Part shown: in pieces, positions 5,469 to 12,309 of the stretch
Layout: every line of letters begins with the position of its first letter
How positions within the stretch are numbered: position 1 is the first letter of the stretch
Assembly: GCA_030045295.1 (NCBI GenBank)
Contig: JASIGD010000346.1
Location: 1 to 12,309, forward strand
DNA length: 12,309 bases
Origin: Streptosporangiaceae bacterium
Lineage (GTDB): Bacteria > Actinomycetota > Actinomycetes > Streptosporangiales > Streptosporangiaceae
Direction of reading: 5' to 3'
Made by a program: the position numbers and the translations under genes
The notes under the pieces: generated by a model
Databases searched by the model: none
Told to the model about the DNA's origin: nothing
The model's input: the letters and a program-made list of their open reading frames with translations, nothing else

Positions 5469-8321
5469 CTAAGTTCCATGCGATGCGCCGCCCGCGGCCT
5501 GCTCGATGACGATACGGGTGAGTTCCACCCGTGAGGTGATGCTGAGCTTGCGGAAGGCCTGGCGGAGGTGATGGGCGACGGTGTGGGTGCTGATGTACAT
5601 ACGGGCGGCGACTTGGTTGTTGTTCAGTCCCTGGGCGACAAGGCCGGCGACGGCGTGCTCGGTGTCGGTCAGGCTCTGCCACCCGGTGACGGGCCTGGAG
5701 GGGGCCGTGTTCCAGTGGCGGCGGCGGATACCGAGTTGGCGCAGCCGCCGCCGGATGCGGGCCTGGTCGCGGTCGGCACCGACCTGGCGGTATCCATCGA
5801 GTGCTTCCTTTAGATGGTTGATCGCCTGGTCTCGCTCGCCTTGGCTGCAGTGCAGGACAGCGAGGTCTTCTGTTGCGGAGGCTCTGGCCCACGGATCGGG
5901 GTGCTGCGCGACGGCCTGGGCCAGGCGGGCAGGATCAGCGTTGACCAAGCCGCGGCTGTGGGCCGCGGCGGCAACCAGGGCCGGGAACGACGGATGGGCA
6001 TCGGCGAAGGCCTGGGCGGTGCGGGCAGTACGAGCGGCCAGCTCGCTATCGCCCGCGGCCAGTGCGGTGCGGGCGAGCCAGGCGGGCAGGACGGGGTCGC
6101 CGAGCAGGAGCCCGGACCGGGCCTCCAGATCAGCCCAGACCTGCCGGACGCGGCTGAGGGCGGCGGTCGCCCCATCGCGCGCCTCGGTGATCTGAGCCTC
6201 GGCCGAGATGGTTTCGGGACGCGCGTAGATGTCAGCGAACTGCAGGCTCGTAGGGGGACGGCAGGCGATGTGTCGGGCCGCGGCTGCAATGTCGCCGCGG
6301 CGCAGCTCCACGATGCTCAGCACGCTGTACACGGTTGCGGCGTACCCGTGCGCGCCAAGGGCCCGGGCGACGGAAAGCGCGGCCTGGCCATCGGCGGCCG
6401 CGTCGGCCAGCCGACCGGCGGCGAGGTGGATGCGGGTACGCAGTACGTACAGCGCCACCTGGGCGGGAATGCCGTTCAGCGCCGGGTTGTCTGCGGCGCG
6501 GAGGATGTCCTCTGCCTCGCTGGATTGGCGCAGGTCGACCAGGGCGGCGGCGAGCGCGAGCAGCGGCTGCACATGGCGGGCATCCGGAGAGATCCCCGTG
6601 CCGTGCCGTACCGCATCGCGCAACAGCTCGAGGCCGTTGCCGATCTGTCCGCTGTCCCAGCCGATGATTGCGCGGGTGAGGCGGGCCGCCGCAGAGGCGT
6701 GGCTGTCGTGCTCGCTAGGCGAGTTCAAAATGGTGTCGGCTACTGGCCCGGCGAGTTCGTCGTGCAGCCCCGCCAGGGCCTGCAGATACGCGGTCAGCGC
6801 CTGATCCCGAAGGTCGCCAGGCAGTTGTGGCAGGGATAGGGCCTTCTGAGCCTGGTCGGCGGCGTCTCGGGCCTGGCCGATGGCACATAGGACCGAGGAC
6901 AGGGCGCTGGACAGCCGGCCCTCGGCCGCCGCCGGCAGCGGCTTGGCCAGCATGTCACGAGCGATCCGAGCGGCCCGGTCTAGTCGGCCGGCCGCGGCCA
7001 GGGCCTCGGCGGCGGCCACCGCGCGAGACAGCTCGGCCGGATCGGCCGGAGGTGTTAGCTCCAGCGCGCGCAGCGCCAGGTCGGCTGCCGTCTGAGGCGC
7101 CGAGCCCAGCGTCTGCGCCGCTGCTATGTCCAGCCCGGCCAGCGACCCGGGATCACCCGGCTGCGCGGCCTGGAGCAAATGCCCGGCGGCCCGGGCCGCC
7201 GATTCGCCCCGGGCGAGCAAGATCTCACCGTACTGGCGGTGCAGCGCCTGGCGGGCCGGCTGTGGGATCATCTCGCCGACAGCGCGGCGCATAAGCTGGT
7301 GCCGGAATGTGAACGTGTGTTCCGCGGCGGTGATGATCGCAGCGTCCATCGCTTCCTCCACCGCGGGCAGCAGCGTGGCCGGGGTCTCGCCAAGCATCTC
7401 GGCCGCGTCTTCGAGCCGGAACGCCGAGCCCAGCACCGCCGCGGTCACCAGCAACTGCCGGGCCTGTTGGCTGAGGCCATCCAGCCGCCGCTGCGTGAGG
7501 CGGTGAATGCTCCGGGGCAGCCGGGCCGACGCCAGCACCGCGCGTCCGCCGGTGACCTGTACGGCGTGATCGTCGCGCAGGCCGCTAATGAGCTCGGCCA
7601 CGAGCGAGGGATTCCCGGCGGCGCCGCACGCCAGGTCCGCCAGGGCCTGGTCCGGCGGTGCGCCGAACCCGTCGGTGAGCATGGCTCTCACGGCATCGCG
7701 ACCCAGCGGGGCTAGGGAGACCCGGGCGGCGCCGTCCTTCTCTAGCCGACCGAACAGGTAGTCTGAGCCGCGCTGGGGTGTGCTGGACCGGGCCAGAAGC
7801 CACGCCACCGGGTGCCGTTTCAGGTCTCGCGGCAACGCCTGCAGCACGGCCAGCGTGGCCGGGCTGGCCCAGTGCAGGTCATCCAGGCAGACCAGGACCG
7901 GAGCCGCCGCGGCCCGCTGATGCAGGTAAGTCCGTATCTGGGCGATCCACCACGTAGCCGCGTCCGGCAGATCGAGACCGGGATCATCGGCGGTGAGCCC
8001 GGCGAACTGCTCACGCAGAGCTGCGCGCAAACCGAAGAACGGGATGACCTGACCCAGCGGGTCCGCTGCGCCCGCGGCCAGGGAAAACCCCTGATCGGCT
8101 GCTTCGTCAGTGGCGTCGCGGAGCAGCAGCGACTTGCCGATGCCCGGCTCCCCGTCCACGAGCACTACGCCGCCAGCCCTCCGTTGAGCACGCCGCAGCA
8201 GGTCACGGATCACCTTCTGCTCCGCCGCGCGGCCACGCAACAGCTCCTGGCCGACCGGTGGCTCCCACGGCGTCGTCCTCCCGCGCGCGTCCGAGGAGTA
8301 GTCGCTGATCAGCGCGGTCAT
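5469..8321 (-). CDS. LuxR-family LAL-type ATP-dependent transcriptional regulator
   Basis: A complete 950-aa regulator. Order of parts: short N-terminal lead; AAA/STAND ATPase with Walker A GEPGIGKS (57-64) and Walker B VLVCLDDLHW (142-151); a long alpha-helical TPR-like middle (about 350-870) expected to bind an effector or partner; and a LuxR-type helix-turn-helix at about 883-945 (LTDTEHAVAGLVAQGLNNNQ, then ISTHTVAHHLRQAFRKL). LAL proteins use ATP and ligand binding to activate target operons, often catabolic or secondary-metabolic ones. The start ATG 8321 has AGGGG about 6 nt upstream and lies 8 nt past the SDR stop, so the two genes are almost certainly co-transcribed and probably translationally coupled. 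The ligand and target promoter are not evident. Confidence 0.93.
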   Translation of the reverse strand: MTALISDYSSDARGRTTPWEPPVGQELLRGRAAEQKVIRDLLRRAQRRAGGVVLVDGEPGIGKSLLLRDATDEAADQGFSLAAGAADPLGQVIPFFGLRAALREQFAGLTADDPGLDLPDAATWWIAQIRTYLHQRAAAAPVLVCLDDLHWASPATLAVLQALPRDLKRHPVAWLLARSSTPQRGSDYLFGRLEKDGAARVSLAPLGRDAVRAMLTDGFGAPPDQALADLACGAAGNPSLVAELISGLRDDHAVQVTGGRAVLASARLPRSIHRLTQRRLDGLSQQARQLLVTAAVLGSAFRLEDAAEMLGETPATLLPAVEEAMDAAIITAAEHTFTFRHQLMRRAVGEMIPQPARQALHRQYGEILLARGESAARAAGHLLQAAQPGDPGSLAGLDIAAAQTLGSAPQTAADLALRALELTPPADPAELSRAVAAAEALAAAGRLDRAARIARDMLAKPLPAAAEGRLSSALSSVLCAIGQARDAADQAQKALSLPQLPGDLRDQALTAYLQALAGLHDELAGPVADTILNSPSEHDSHASAAARLTRAIIGWDSGQIGNGLELLRDAVRHGTGISPDARHVQPLLALAAALVDLRQSSEAEDILRAADNPALNGIPAQVALYVLRTRIHLAAGRLADAAADGQAALSVARALGAHGYAATVYSVLSIVELRRGDIAAAARHIACRPPTSLQFADIYARPETISAEAQITEARDGATAALSRVRQVWADLEARSGLLLGDPVLPAWLARTALAAGDSELAARTARTAQAFADAHPSFPALVAAAAHSRGLVNADPARLAQAVAQHPDPWARASATEDLAVLHCSQGERDQAINHLKEALDGYRQVGADRDQARIRRRLRQLGIRRRHWNTAPSRPVTGWQSLTDTEHAVAGLVAQGLNNNQVAARMYISTHTVAHHLRQAFRKLSITSRVELTRIVIEQAAGGASHGT

Positions 8322-8329
8322 GTTCGCCC

Positions 8330-9043
8330 CTATACGAGGTGCTCGCCGCCGTCGACTGGGATGGAGACCCCGGTAAGGAACCCGTTGGCCAGTGCCGACA
8401 GCGCAACGGCGGCAATGTCGTCGGCCGTGCCGATACGCCGGGCAGGATTGGTTGCGGACCGGGCGTTGAACAGCGCGGTCTTCCGTTCGTCGCCCAGAGC
8501 GTCGTACGCACGGGTATCGATGGTTCCGGGGGCGATGGCATTGACCCTGATCGGCGCTAGCTCGACTGCCAGTCCGGCGGTGATGGCATCGACGGCGGCG
8601 TTGGTGGCGGCGACGGCAAGCATGCCCGATGCTGGCTTCAGCGCGGTGGCTCCCGACATGAACAGGAATGACCCGCCCGCTGCGAGCTTCCCCGCGAAGT
8701 GCTTCGCCGGCAGCAGGGGCCCGGTCGCCTTGGTGGCGAACGAGGCATTCACCAGGCTTGAGGTCAGCTCCGCGTAGCCGCCCCGGGCCTGGGCCGAAGC
8801 GGTGGATACGACATGGTCCACGGTCGCGATCCCACCCGCCAGCGCCGCGACGGAGGACTCGTCCTTCACGTCGACACGCTCAATGCCGATATCCAGGCCG
8901 CGATACGTGTCGGCCAGATCATCCGGGTGACGTCCGGCCGCGATAACCGTGCCGCCGTCTTCGCTGACGGCCAAGGCGACGGCACCGGCGATCCCGGAGC
9001 CGCGGCCGAGGATCAGCACGGTCTTGTCTTTCAGGCAAGCCAT
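8330..9043 (-). CDS. Atypical short-chain dehydrogenase/reductase-fold protein lacking the YxxxK pair
   Basis: A 237-aa Rossmann-fold protein. The nucleotide-binding loop is GRGSGIAG (13-20), a variant of TGxxxGIG. A-G-R (36-38) may read the cofactor, and D59-V60 is as usual. S130 is in the catalytic-serine position (FMSGATALKP), and the VELAPIRVNAIAPG segment (160-173) and final PVDGG (229-233) are standard. The catalytic Tyr and Lys are missing: aligning N-A-A-V-D (148-152) with the usual K-A-A-V-D puts V144 and N148 at the Y and K sites. Such divergent SDRs form a known group (the Lin1944-like subgroup is described as lacking active-site residues) whose function is undetermined. It may bind NAD(P) without classical redox catalysis. 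ATG 9043 has GAGG about 6 nt upstream. It leads a two-gene unit with the 950-aa LAL regulator. Confidence 0.9.
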   Translation of the reverse strand: MACLKDKTVLILGRGSGIAGAVALAVSEDGGTVIAAGRHPDDLADTYRGLDIGIERVDVKDESSVAALAGGIATVDHVVSTASAQARGGYAELTSSLVNASFATKATGPLLPAKHFAGKLAAGGSFLFMSGATALKPASGMLAVAATNAAVDAITAGLAVELAPIRVNAIAPGTIDTRAYDALGDERKTALFNARSATNPARRIGTADDIAAVALSALANGFLTGVSIPVDGGEHLV

Positions 9044-9112
9044 CTATTCCTCTTCTCTGGCGGCGCCAATTGGCCCCCGTCGCTCACGGCACGCTCCTAA
9101 GTGGCGTTTCGC

Positions 9113-9162
9113 GAGTTTCCTGCTAACTCTCGTACTTGGGCGGATGAACCCGCCTCGTACGA
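9113..9162. promoter_or_regulatory. Two adjacent hairpins upstream of the SDR gene
   Basis: The first is GAGTT (9113-9117) with AACTC (9125-9129), loop 7. The second starts at the next base: TCGTAC (9130-9135) pairs with GTACGA (9157-9162), and GGCGG (9139-9143) pairs with CCGCC (9150-9154), closing a 6-nt loop, in all 11 bp with a small internal loop. They lie 70-120 nt upstream of the SDR start. No U-tract follows. Possible roles are a structured 5' leader, a protein-binding site, or the 3' end of the upstream transcript. Confidence 0.45.
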
Positions 9163-9214
9163 TCTGGAGGATTTGCAGCTATCGCAAGCCCGGCCGGCTT
9201 GTTGTCGCCGTTCG

Positions 9215-9266
9215 CTGACCTGCCCGGAGACCTGACCGCACATGGCGGCGAGGGCAGGCGGTCAGG
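9215..9266. promoter_or_regulatory. Competing inverted repeats downstream of the small-protein gene
   Basis: CCTGACCG (9231-9238) is perfectly complementary to CGGTCAGG (9259-9266). Alternatively CTGACC plus TGCCC (9215-9225) pairs with GGGCA (9252-9256) plus GGTCAG (9260-9265), an 11-bp stem with a 3-nt bulge. The two folds share the right arm and exclude each other. The site is about 125 nt past the small-protein stop and 170 nt before the SDR start, so it may end the first transcript or switch between two forms. Confidence 0.4.
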
Positions 9267-9391
9267 ACAGCGGCAACGTGCGGCGAGCCTTGGAACAACC
9301 CGACTCGTCCGAACCGTATGAGGACGGTCTTGCCGTGGCCGATGCGATCCTCAGAGGAGGAGATCACAAGACGAACAGGGATGTCGTCGTG

Positions 9392-9631
9392 TCAGTGCGG
9401 CGGCAGGCGACGGACTTCGAGCAGCTCAAGCCCGAGGGCTTCGATCTCGGCGAGCACACCGTGCAGCGCGGCCTGGTCGGGCAGCGCTCCGGTCAGCGCG
9501 GTGTCCTGTCCGCGCGCCTGTGCCCGCAGGGCGGGGAACGCTGAGCGCATCGTCTCGCCTAGGCGCCCGCGCACGCAGATCTCATATTGCTGCGGCCCTC
9601 GGTGGCCGCTGGTCACGTTATCACCAGTCAT
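9392..9631 (-). CDS. Small uncharacterised actinobacterial protein (79 aa)
   Basis: A 79-aa soluble protein of unknown function. The body reads YEICVRGRLGETMRSAFP (16-33), then DTALTGALPDQAALHGVLAE (43-62), then IEALGLELLEVRR (63-75). I recall many actinobacterial proteins of this size with the same layout (Y-E-x-x-V-x-G near the start, a central LTG-x-xxDQAALHGVL, and an ending LGLELLxVRR), usually annotated hypothetical; the predicted fold is a small beta-alpha-beta domain. No signal peptide, membrane segment or catalytic motif is seen. ATG 9631 lacks its own strong ribosome-binding site but overlaps the stop codon of a 16-codon ORF (ATGA), so translation is probably coupled. It lies between the two LAL regulator genes. 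Confidence 0.8.
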   Translation of the reverse strand: MTGDNVTSGHRGPQQYEICVRGRLGETMRSAFPALRAQARGQDTALTGALPDQAALHGVLAEIEALGLELLEVRRLPPH

Positions 9632-9678
9632 GAGACCGGCCAGCTGCTGACGGTCGTCCCCGTATTCACGGGCCTCAT
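9628..9678 (-). CDS. 16-codon leader ORF coupled to the small-protein gene
   Basis: ATG 9678 is preceded by GGGGAGG (9695-9689, minus strand) with a 10-nt spacer, the strongest ribosome-binding site upstream of the small protein. It encodes MRPVNTGTTVSSWPVS, and its TGA (9628-9630) overlaps the ATG (9631-9629) of the 79-aa gene as ATGA. That is the classic geometry for translational coupling. The peptide is unrecognised; translating it may matter more than its sequence. An alternative is that ribosomes start at GTG 9697 in the small-protein frame, but that codon lies beside the ribosome-binding sequence itself and is unlikely. Confidence 0.5.
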   Translation of the reverse strand: MRPVNTGTTVSSWPVS

Positions 9679-9697
9679 GGTGAAAAATCCTCCCCAC

Positions 9698-9820
9698 TCT
9701 GGCGAGTTCTCGTTATCAGCCTGGACGCCGTCAGGATGAGGAGCCAACGCACGATCCGGATGATTCCTGAGACGCTGAGGACCCGTGCGCTCGACCGGGT
9801 TAGCGCTTGCCGGGCCGAAG
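9698..9820 (-). promoter_or_regulatory. Short gap with palindromes between the MalT-like gene and the small-protein leader
   Basis: The 120-nt gap contains a perfect 8-bp palindrome ATCCGGAT (9754-9761) and, three bases on, an imperfect inverted repeat from 9765 to 9781 (TCCTGAG against CTGAGGA with a G-G mismatch). Either could be an operator or the end of the MalT-like transcript. No clear -10/-35 pair is visible. Whether the small-protein gene has its own promoter is open. Confidence 0.25.
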
Positions 9821-12309
9821 TCAGCGCTGGCGCGCGGAAGGTGCGAGCAGGCCAAGGGCGCGGGCGGACTCGACCGCTTCGGCCCGGCTGTGCGCTCCGA
9901 GCTTGGCATACAGGTTGCGCTGGTGGGTCTTGACGGTGCTCGTCGAGACGGACAGCTCGCTGGCGATCTCCGGTGCCGACAGGTGGGTCGGCAGGTAGCG
10001 CAGCACGCGGGCCTCGCTTCTGCTGAGCGGCTCGAGCGGTGGCCGCGGCCCGGCGGGCGGCGACGCGGGCCCGTTCCCGGCCAGCAAATCGAGGATCTGG
10101 GCGATCAGCGCGGCGTGCGCGGTGCCCTGCCGGGCCTGGCGCTCGAGCAGGTCCGGCGCAGGATGGATCAGGAACCACAGCAGCGCGCCGTCGGGTTCGG
10201 CCAGATCCAGCGCACGCTCCACCGCCTGCCCAGCGGCTTGCGGGTCGCCGAGCGCGTCCCGGGCGATCGCCTCCACCAGGAAAGCCTCAACCAGCCAGGA
10301 CCGCCAGCCCACTGCAGCGGAGCCGTCCAGGACTGGCGCGAGCGCCACGGTCGCCGCGTGCGGGTCGTCCTGGGCAAGCCGCAGCGCTGCGGCTGCAATG
10401 CGCATCTCCCCGCGGCCGCGGTCGCGTTCGGCTAGGCCGGCCAGGACCTGCTCGCCATTCTCTGTCTCGCCCAGCCGCAGCAAGGCGTGCACAAGCCAGG
10501 CCCGCACCGGCCTGGCGAGCGGATGCGGGCCGGCCCGCCGTTCAACGGCCCGGAACGCGGCCAGTGCGTCGGCGACCCGACCGCGGCCTAGCTCGAGCTG
10601 GCCGCGGACGTACTGGCACCCCGTCGCCACCGCGGGGTTGGCTTCCGCCCTGATGGTGCGCTCGGCGCGCTGCACCCAGGCCTCCGCATCGTCCAGTCGT
10701 CCCTGCCAGGCCAGCGCGGCTCCAAGCGTCATAAAGGCGTTGCAAGCGTCCGGGTCGTCGGTCCAGCCGTGTCGCTCTGCCAGGTCGATCGCCTGCCTGG
10801 CGCCCTCCGCTGCCTGCGGGAAGAAGGGCCGGTTGAGCTCGATCTCCGCCCGGCACACCAGGCCCATGAACTCGAGATAGGGCCGCCCGATCCGGCGCGC
10901 CACCGCGACCCCTTGTTCCAGGTGCGACTCAGCCTCGTCCAGCCGGCCTCCCCAGGTCTCGCAGTCGCCGATTTTGACCAGCGCAAACGCGCGCAGCTCG
11001 TCACCCAGGCCGGGCTGCGCCACGTCCGGGGCCTCGGCCAGGACCTGCAGCCACTGCGCCTGCTCGGCCACCGCCGGCAGGTTCCCATGCCTGCGAGCCA
11101 GCAGCAGCTGGACCACCCCGAGCAGCACCTGCGCCTGCCCGCGCCGGCCCTCCGGCACCGACGCCGACCCCCGCTCGGCCAGCCCCAGGTACCGCTCCGC
11201 CGCCTCCAGCGACCCACGGGTCAGCTCATCGGCCGCGGCCACCGCCGCCAGCTCGGCATCCGCCGCGGACGCCCGAGCCGGGAATCCGGCCATGAGCGCA
11301 TGTACCGTCGCCTCCTGCCCGCCCAGATACAGGCCAGGCCAGTGGTCGGCCAGCAACCCGGCAGCCAGCACCCAGTCACGGGCAGCCTGGGCATGCCGGA
11401 TCGCCTCCACTGGGTACCCGTGCTCCGCCAGCCACCTTCCCGCCAGCTTGTGGAGCCTCGTGACCTCCTCCGGCTGAGTGCGCCGCAGTTCCAGCCGCAG
11501 CAGTTCGGCAAACAGGTGATGGTAGCGGAACCAGGACCGCGCCGCGTCCAACGACACCACGAACGCGTGGGCCTCCTCCAAGTCCTGCAGCATCCGTTCC
11601 CCACCGCTGGCCCCGGTCAGCAGATCGGCCAGCTCGCCGTTGATGCGATCCAGCCCGCTTGTGCGCAACAGCAGCTGCCGCACCTCCCCGGGCTGCCGCT
11701 CCAACACCTCGGCCAGCAGGTATTCCGCCACGGTCCGTTCGGTCCCGGAGAACCCCGCGGCGAACCGTTCCGGATCCGTGTGCCCGGCCAGCGACAACGC
11801 CGCCAGCCGCAGCCCCGCCGCCCACCCCTCAGTCCGCTCATACAGCGTCCCCAGAGTCGGCCCGGTCAGCTCAACCCCGGCCGCCTGGAACAACGCCCGC
11901 GCCTCATCGACGCTGAACCGCAGATCGCCCGCGCGGATCTCGGTTAGCTGTCCCTCTAGCCGCAACCGGTGCAACCCCAGCCGTACATCATGCCGGGTGG
12001 CCAGCACCAGCCGCAGCTCCTCCGGCGCGCGCATTACCAGCAACTCCAGCTGCCTCAGCGCCTCGGTCGAGCCCAGCTCATGCAGATCGTCGATCACCAG
12101 CCACAGCCGGTGCGCCAGCGGCGCCAGATCCTTCAGCAGCCGCTCGACTATCGTCCAGCCGTCCAGATCCGGCGCCGCCGTCAGCTCCCGTACCAGTGCT
12201 GACCCTGGGACCGTCTGGCGCAGTGCGTCCAGCACCGCCAGCCAGAACCGCTGTGGGTCACGTTCGTCGCGCTCCACCGCTACCCACGCGGCGCGCTCGG
12301 CTAGGCCCG
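9821..12309 (-). CDS. MalT-like LAL-type LuxR-family regulator, N-terminus outside the window
   Basis: The reading frame is open to the window edge; the 828 visible residues begin GLAERAAWVAVERDERDPQR, which matches the internal LAL segment usually about 80-120 residues in, so the start codon and Walker A lie beyond 12309. Visible parts are Walker B (LWLVIDDLHEL, DNA about 12080-12110), the winged-helix region with ERTEGWAAGLRLAALSL, the conserved FRYHHLFAELLRLEL motif (about 11495-11540), a long TPR-like helical domain, and a C-terminal LuxR helix-turn-helix (LSRSEARVLRYLPTHLSAPE, then VSTSTVKTHQRNLYAKL). The architecture is that of MalT, an ATP- and inducer-dependent activator. It differs from the other LAL protein here, which is not MalT-like in the middle. 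The stop is 142 nt upstream of the leader ORF of the small-protein gene. Confidence 0.92.
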   Translation of the reverse strand, partial: GLAERAAWVAVERDERDPQRFWLAVLDALRQTVPGSALVRELTAAPDLDGWTIVERLLKDLAPLAHRLWLVIDDLHELGSTEALRQLELLVMRAPEELRLVLATRHDVRLGLHRLRLEGQLTEIRAGDLRFSVDEARALFQAAGVELTGPTLGTLYERTEGWAAGLRLAALSLAGHTDPERFAAGFSGTERTVAEYLLAEVLERQPGEVRQLLLRTSGLDRINGELADLLTGASGGERMLQDLEEAHAFVVSLDAARSWFRYHHLFAELLRLELRRTQPEEVTRLHKLAGRWLAEHGYPVEAIRHAQAARDWVLAAGLLADHWPGLYLGGQEATVHALMAGFPARASAADAELAAVAAADELTRGSLEAAERYLGLAERGSASVPEGRRGQAQVLLGVVQLLLARRHGNLPAVAEQAQWLQVLAEAPDVAQPGLGDELRAFALVKIGDCETWGGRLDEAESHLEQGVAVARRIGRPYLEFMGLVCRAEIELNRPFFPQAAEGARQAIDLAERHGWTDDPDACNAFMTLGAALAWQGRLDDAEAWVQRAERTIRAEANPAVATGCQYVRGQLELGRGRVADALAAFRAVERRAGPHPLARPVRAWLVHALLRLGETENGEQVLAGLAERDRGRGEMRIAAAALRLAQDDPHAATVALAPVLDGSAAVGWRSWLVEAFLVEAIARDALGDPQAAGQAVERALDLAEPDGALLWFLIHPAPDLLERQARQGTAHAALIAQILDLLAGNGPASPPAGPRPPLEPLSRSEARVLRYLPTHLSAPEIASELSVSTSTVKTHQRNLYAKLGAHSRAEAVESARALGLLAPSARQR

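Larger units (their letters stand above)
9044..9391. other. Structured intergenic stretch upstream of the SDR gene
   Basis: About 350 nt with no ORF I believe. It must hold the end of the small-protein transcript and probably the promoter of the SDR/LAL unit. A perfect 10-bp palindrome GCCAATTGGC (9065-9074) lies 22-31 nt upstream of the SDR start and is operator-like. Two hairpin groups follow at 9113-9162 and 9215-9266. I found no convincing -35/-10 pair. Confidence 0.45.

Noticed and set aside
5181..5534. A 117-aa plus-strand ORF between the LAL and propeller genes
   Set aside because: It overlaps the SDR relic and the 3' end of the LAL gene in antisense and has no recognisable domain.
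9219..9266. A pseudoknot from CCTGCCC/GGGCAGG and CCTGACCG/CGGTCAGG
   Set aside because: The right arms are contiguous and the connecting loop of 5 nt would have to span about 15 bp, so both stems cannot form together; kept as alternative hairpins.
9179..9367. A 62-aa minus-strand ORF after the small-protein gene
   Set aside because: GTG start without a ribosome-binding site, no recognisable pattern, and it overlaps the inverted-repeat cluster.
10769..11947. A long plus-strand ORF inside the MalT-like gene
   Set aside because: Antisense frame opened by GC-rich codon bias; low-complexity Q/R/P-rich translation and no family pattern.

Overview
The base composition (very high GC, G/C-rich third codon positions), the large LuxR-type (LAL) regulators with C-terminal helix-turn-helix domains, the DUF4331 protein and the purine-rich ribosome-binding sites all point to a high-GC actinobacterium. 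I cannot name the genus. All seven full-size genes lie on the minus strand, so they are transcribed from high to low coordinates. No tRNA, rRNA, CRISPR array, transposase or integrase is visible.

Layout in transcription order: (1) 12309-9821, a MalT-like LAL regulator whose N-terminus is cut by the window edge. (2) 9678-9392, a 16-codon leader ORF with a strong ribosome-binding site that overlaps (ATGA) the start of a 79-aa uncharacterised actinobacterial protein. (3) 9391-9044, a non-coding stretch rich in inverted repeats. (4) 9043-5469, an atypical short-chain dehydrogenase/reductase (SDR) that has lost the YxxxK catalytic pair, followed after 8 nt by a complete 950-aa LAL regulator. (5) 5468-5149, a non-coding stretch holding a relic of another SDR's C-terminus. 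(6) 5148-4012, a secreted beta-propeller (lactonase/YncE-like) protein. (7) 3818-1811, a DUF4331 protein followed by a crotonase-superfamily hydrolase that resembles 6-oxocamphor hydrolase. (8) 1790-944, a scarred region with a terminator-like structure, a plus-strand ScoMcrA-like head-domain ORF, a 5'-truncated RelE toxin relic and two tiny ORFs. (9) 943-14, a TauD/TfdA-type Fe(II)/2-oxoglutarate dioxygenase of the alkyl-sulfate/taurine dioxygenase type.

Functionally this looks like an accessory catabolic and regulatory neighbourhood. It combines a C-C bond hydrolase of the beta-diketone type, a sulfur-scavenging dioxygenase, a secreted propeller, a non-canonical SDR and two large ATP-dependent regulators. 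The linkage of these genes into one pathway is inference from proximity only.

The most unusual points are: the catalytically altered SDR placed tightly before a LAL regulator; the translationally coupled 16-codon ORF plus small protein; the tandem tiny ORFs, one with two cysteines, before the sulfur-type dioxygenase; and the DUF4331/crotonase pair being flanked by diverged direct repeats of the end of a head-domain gene.
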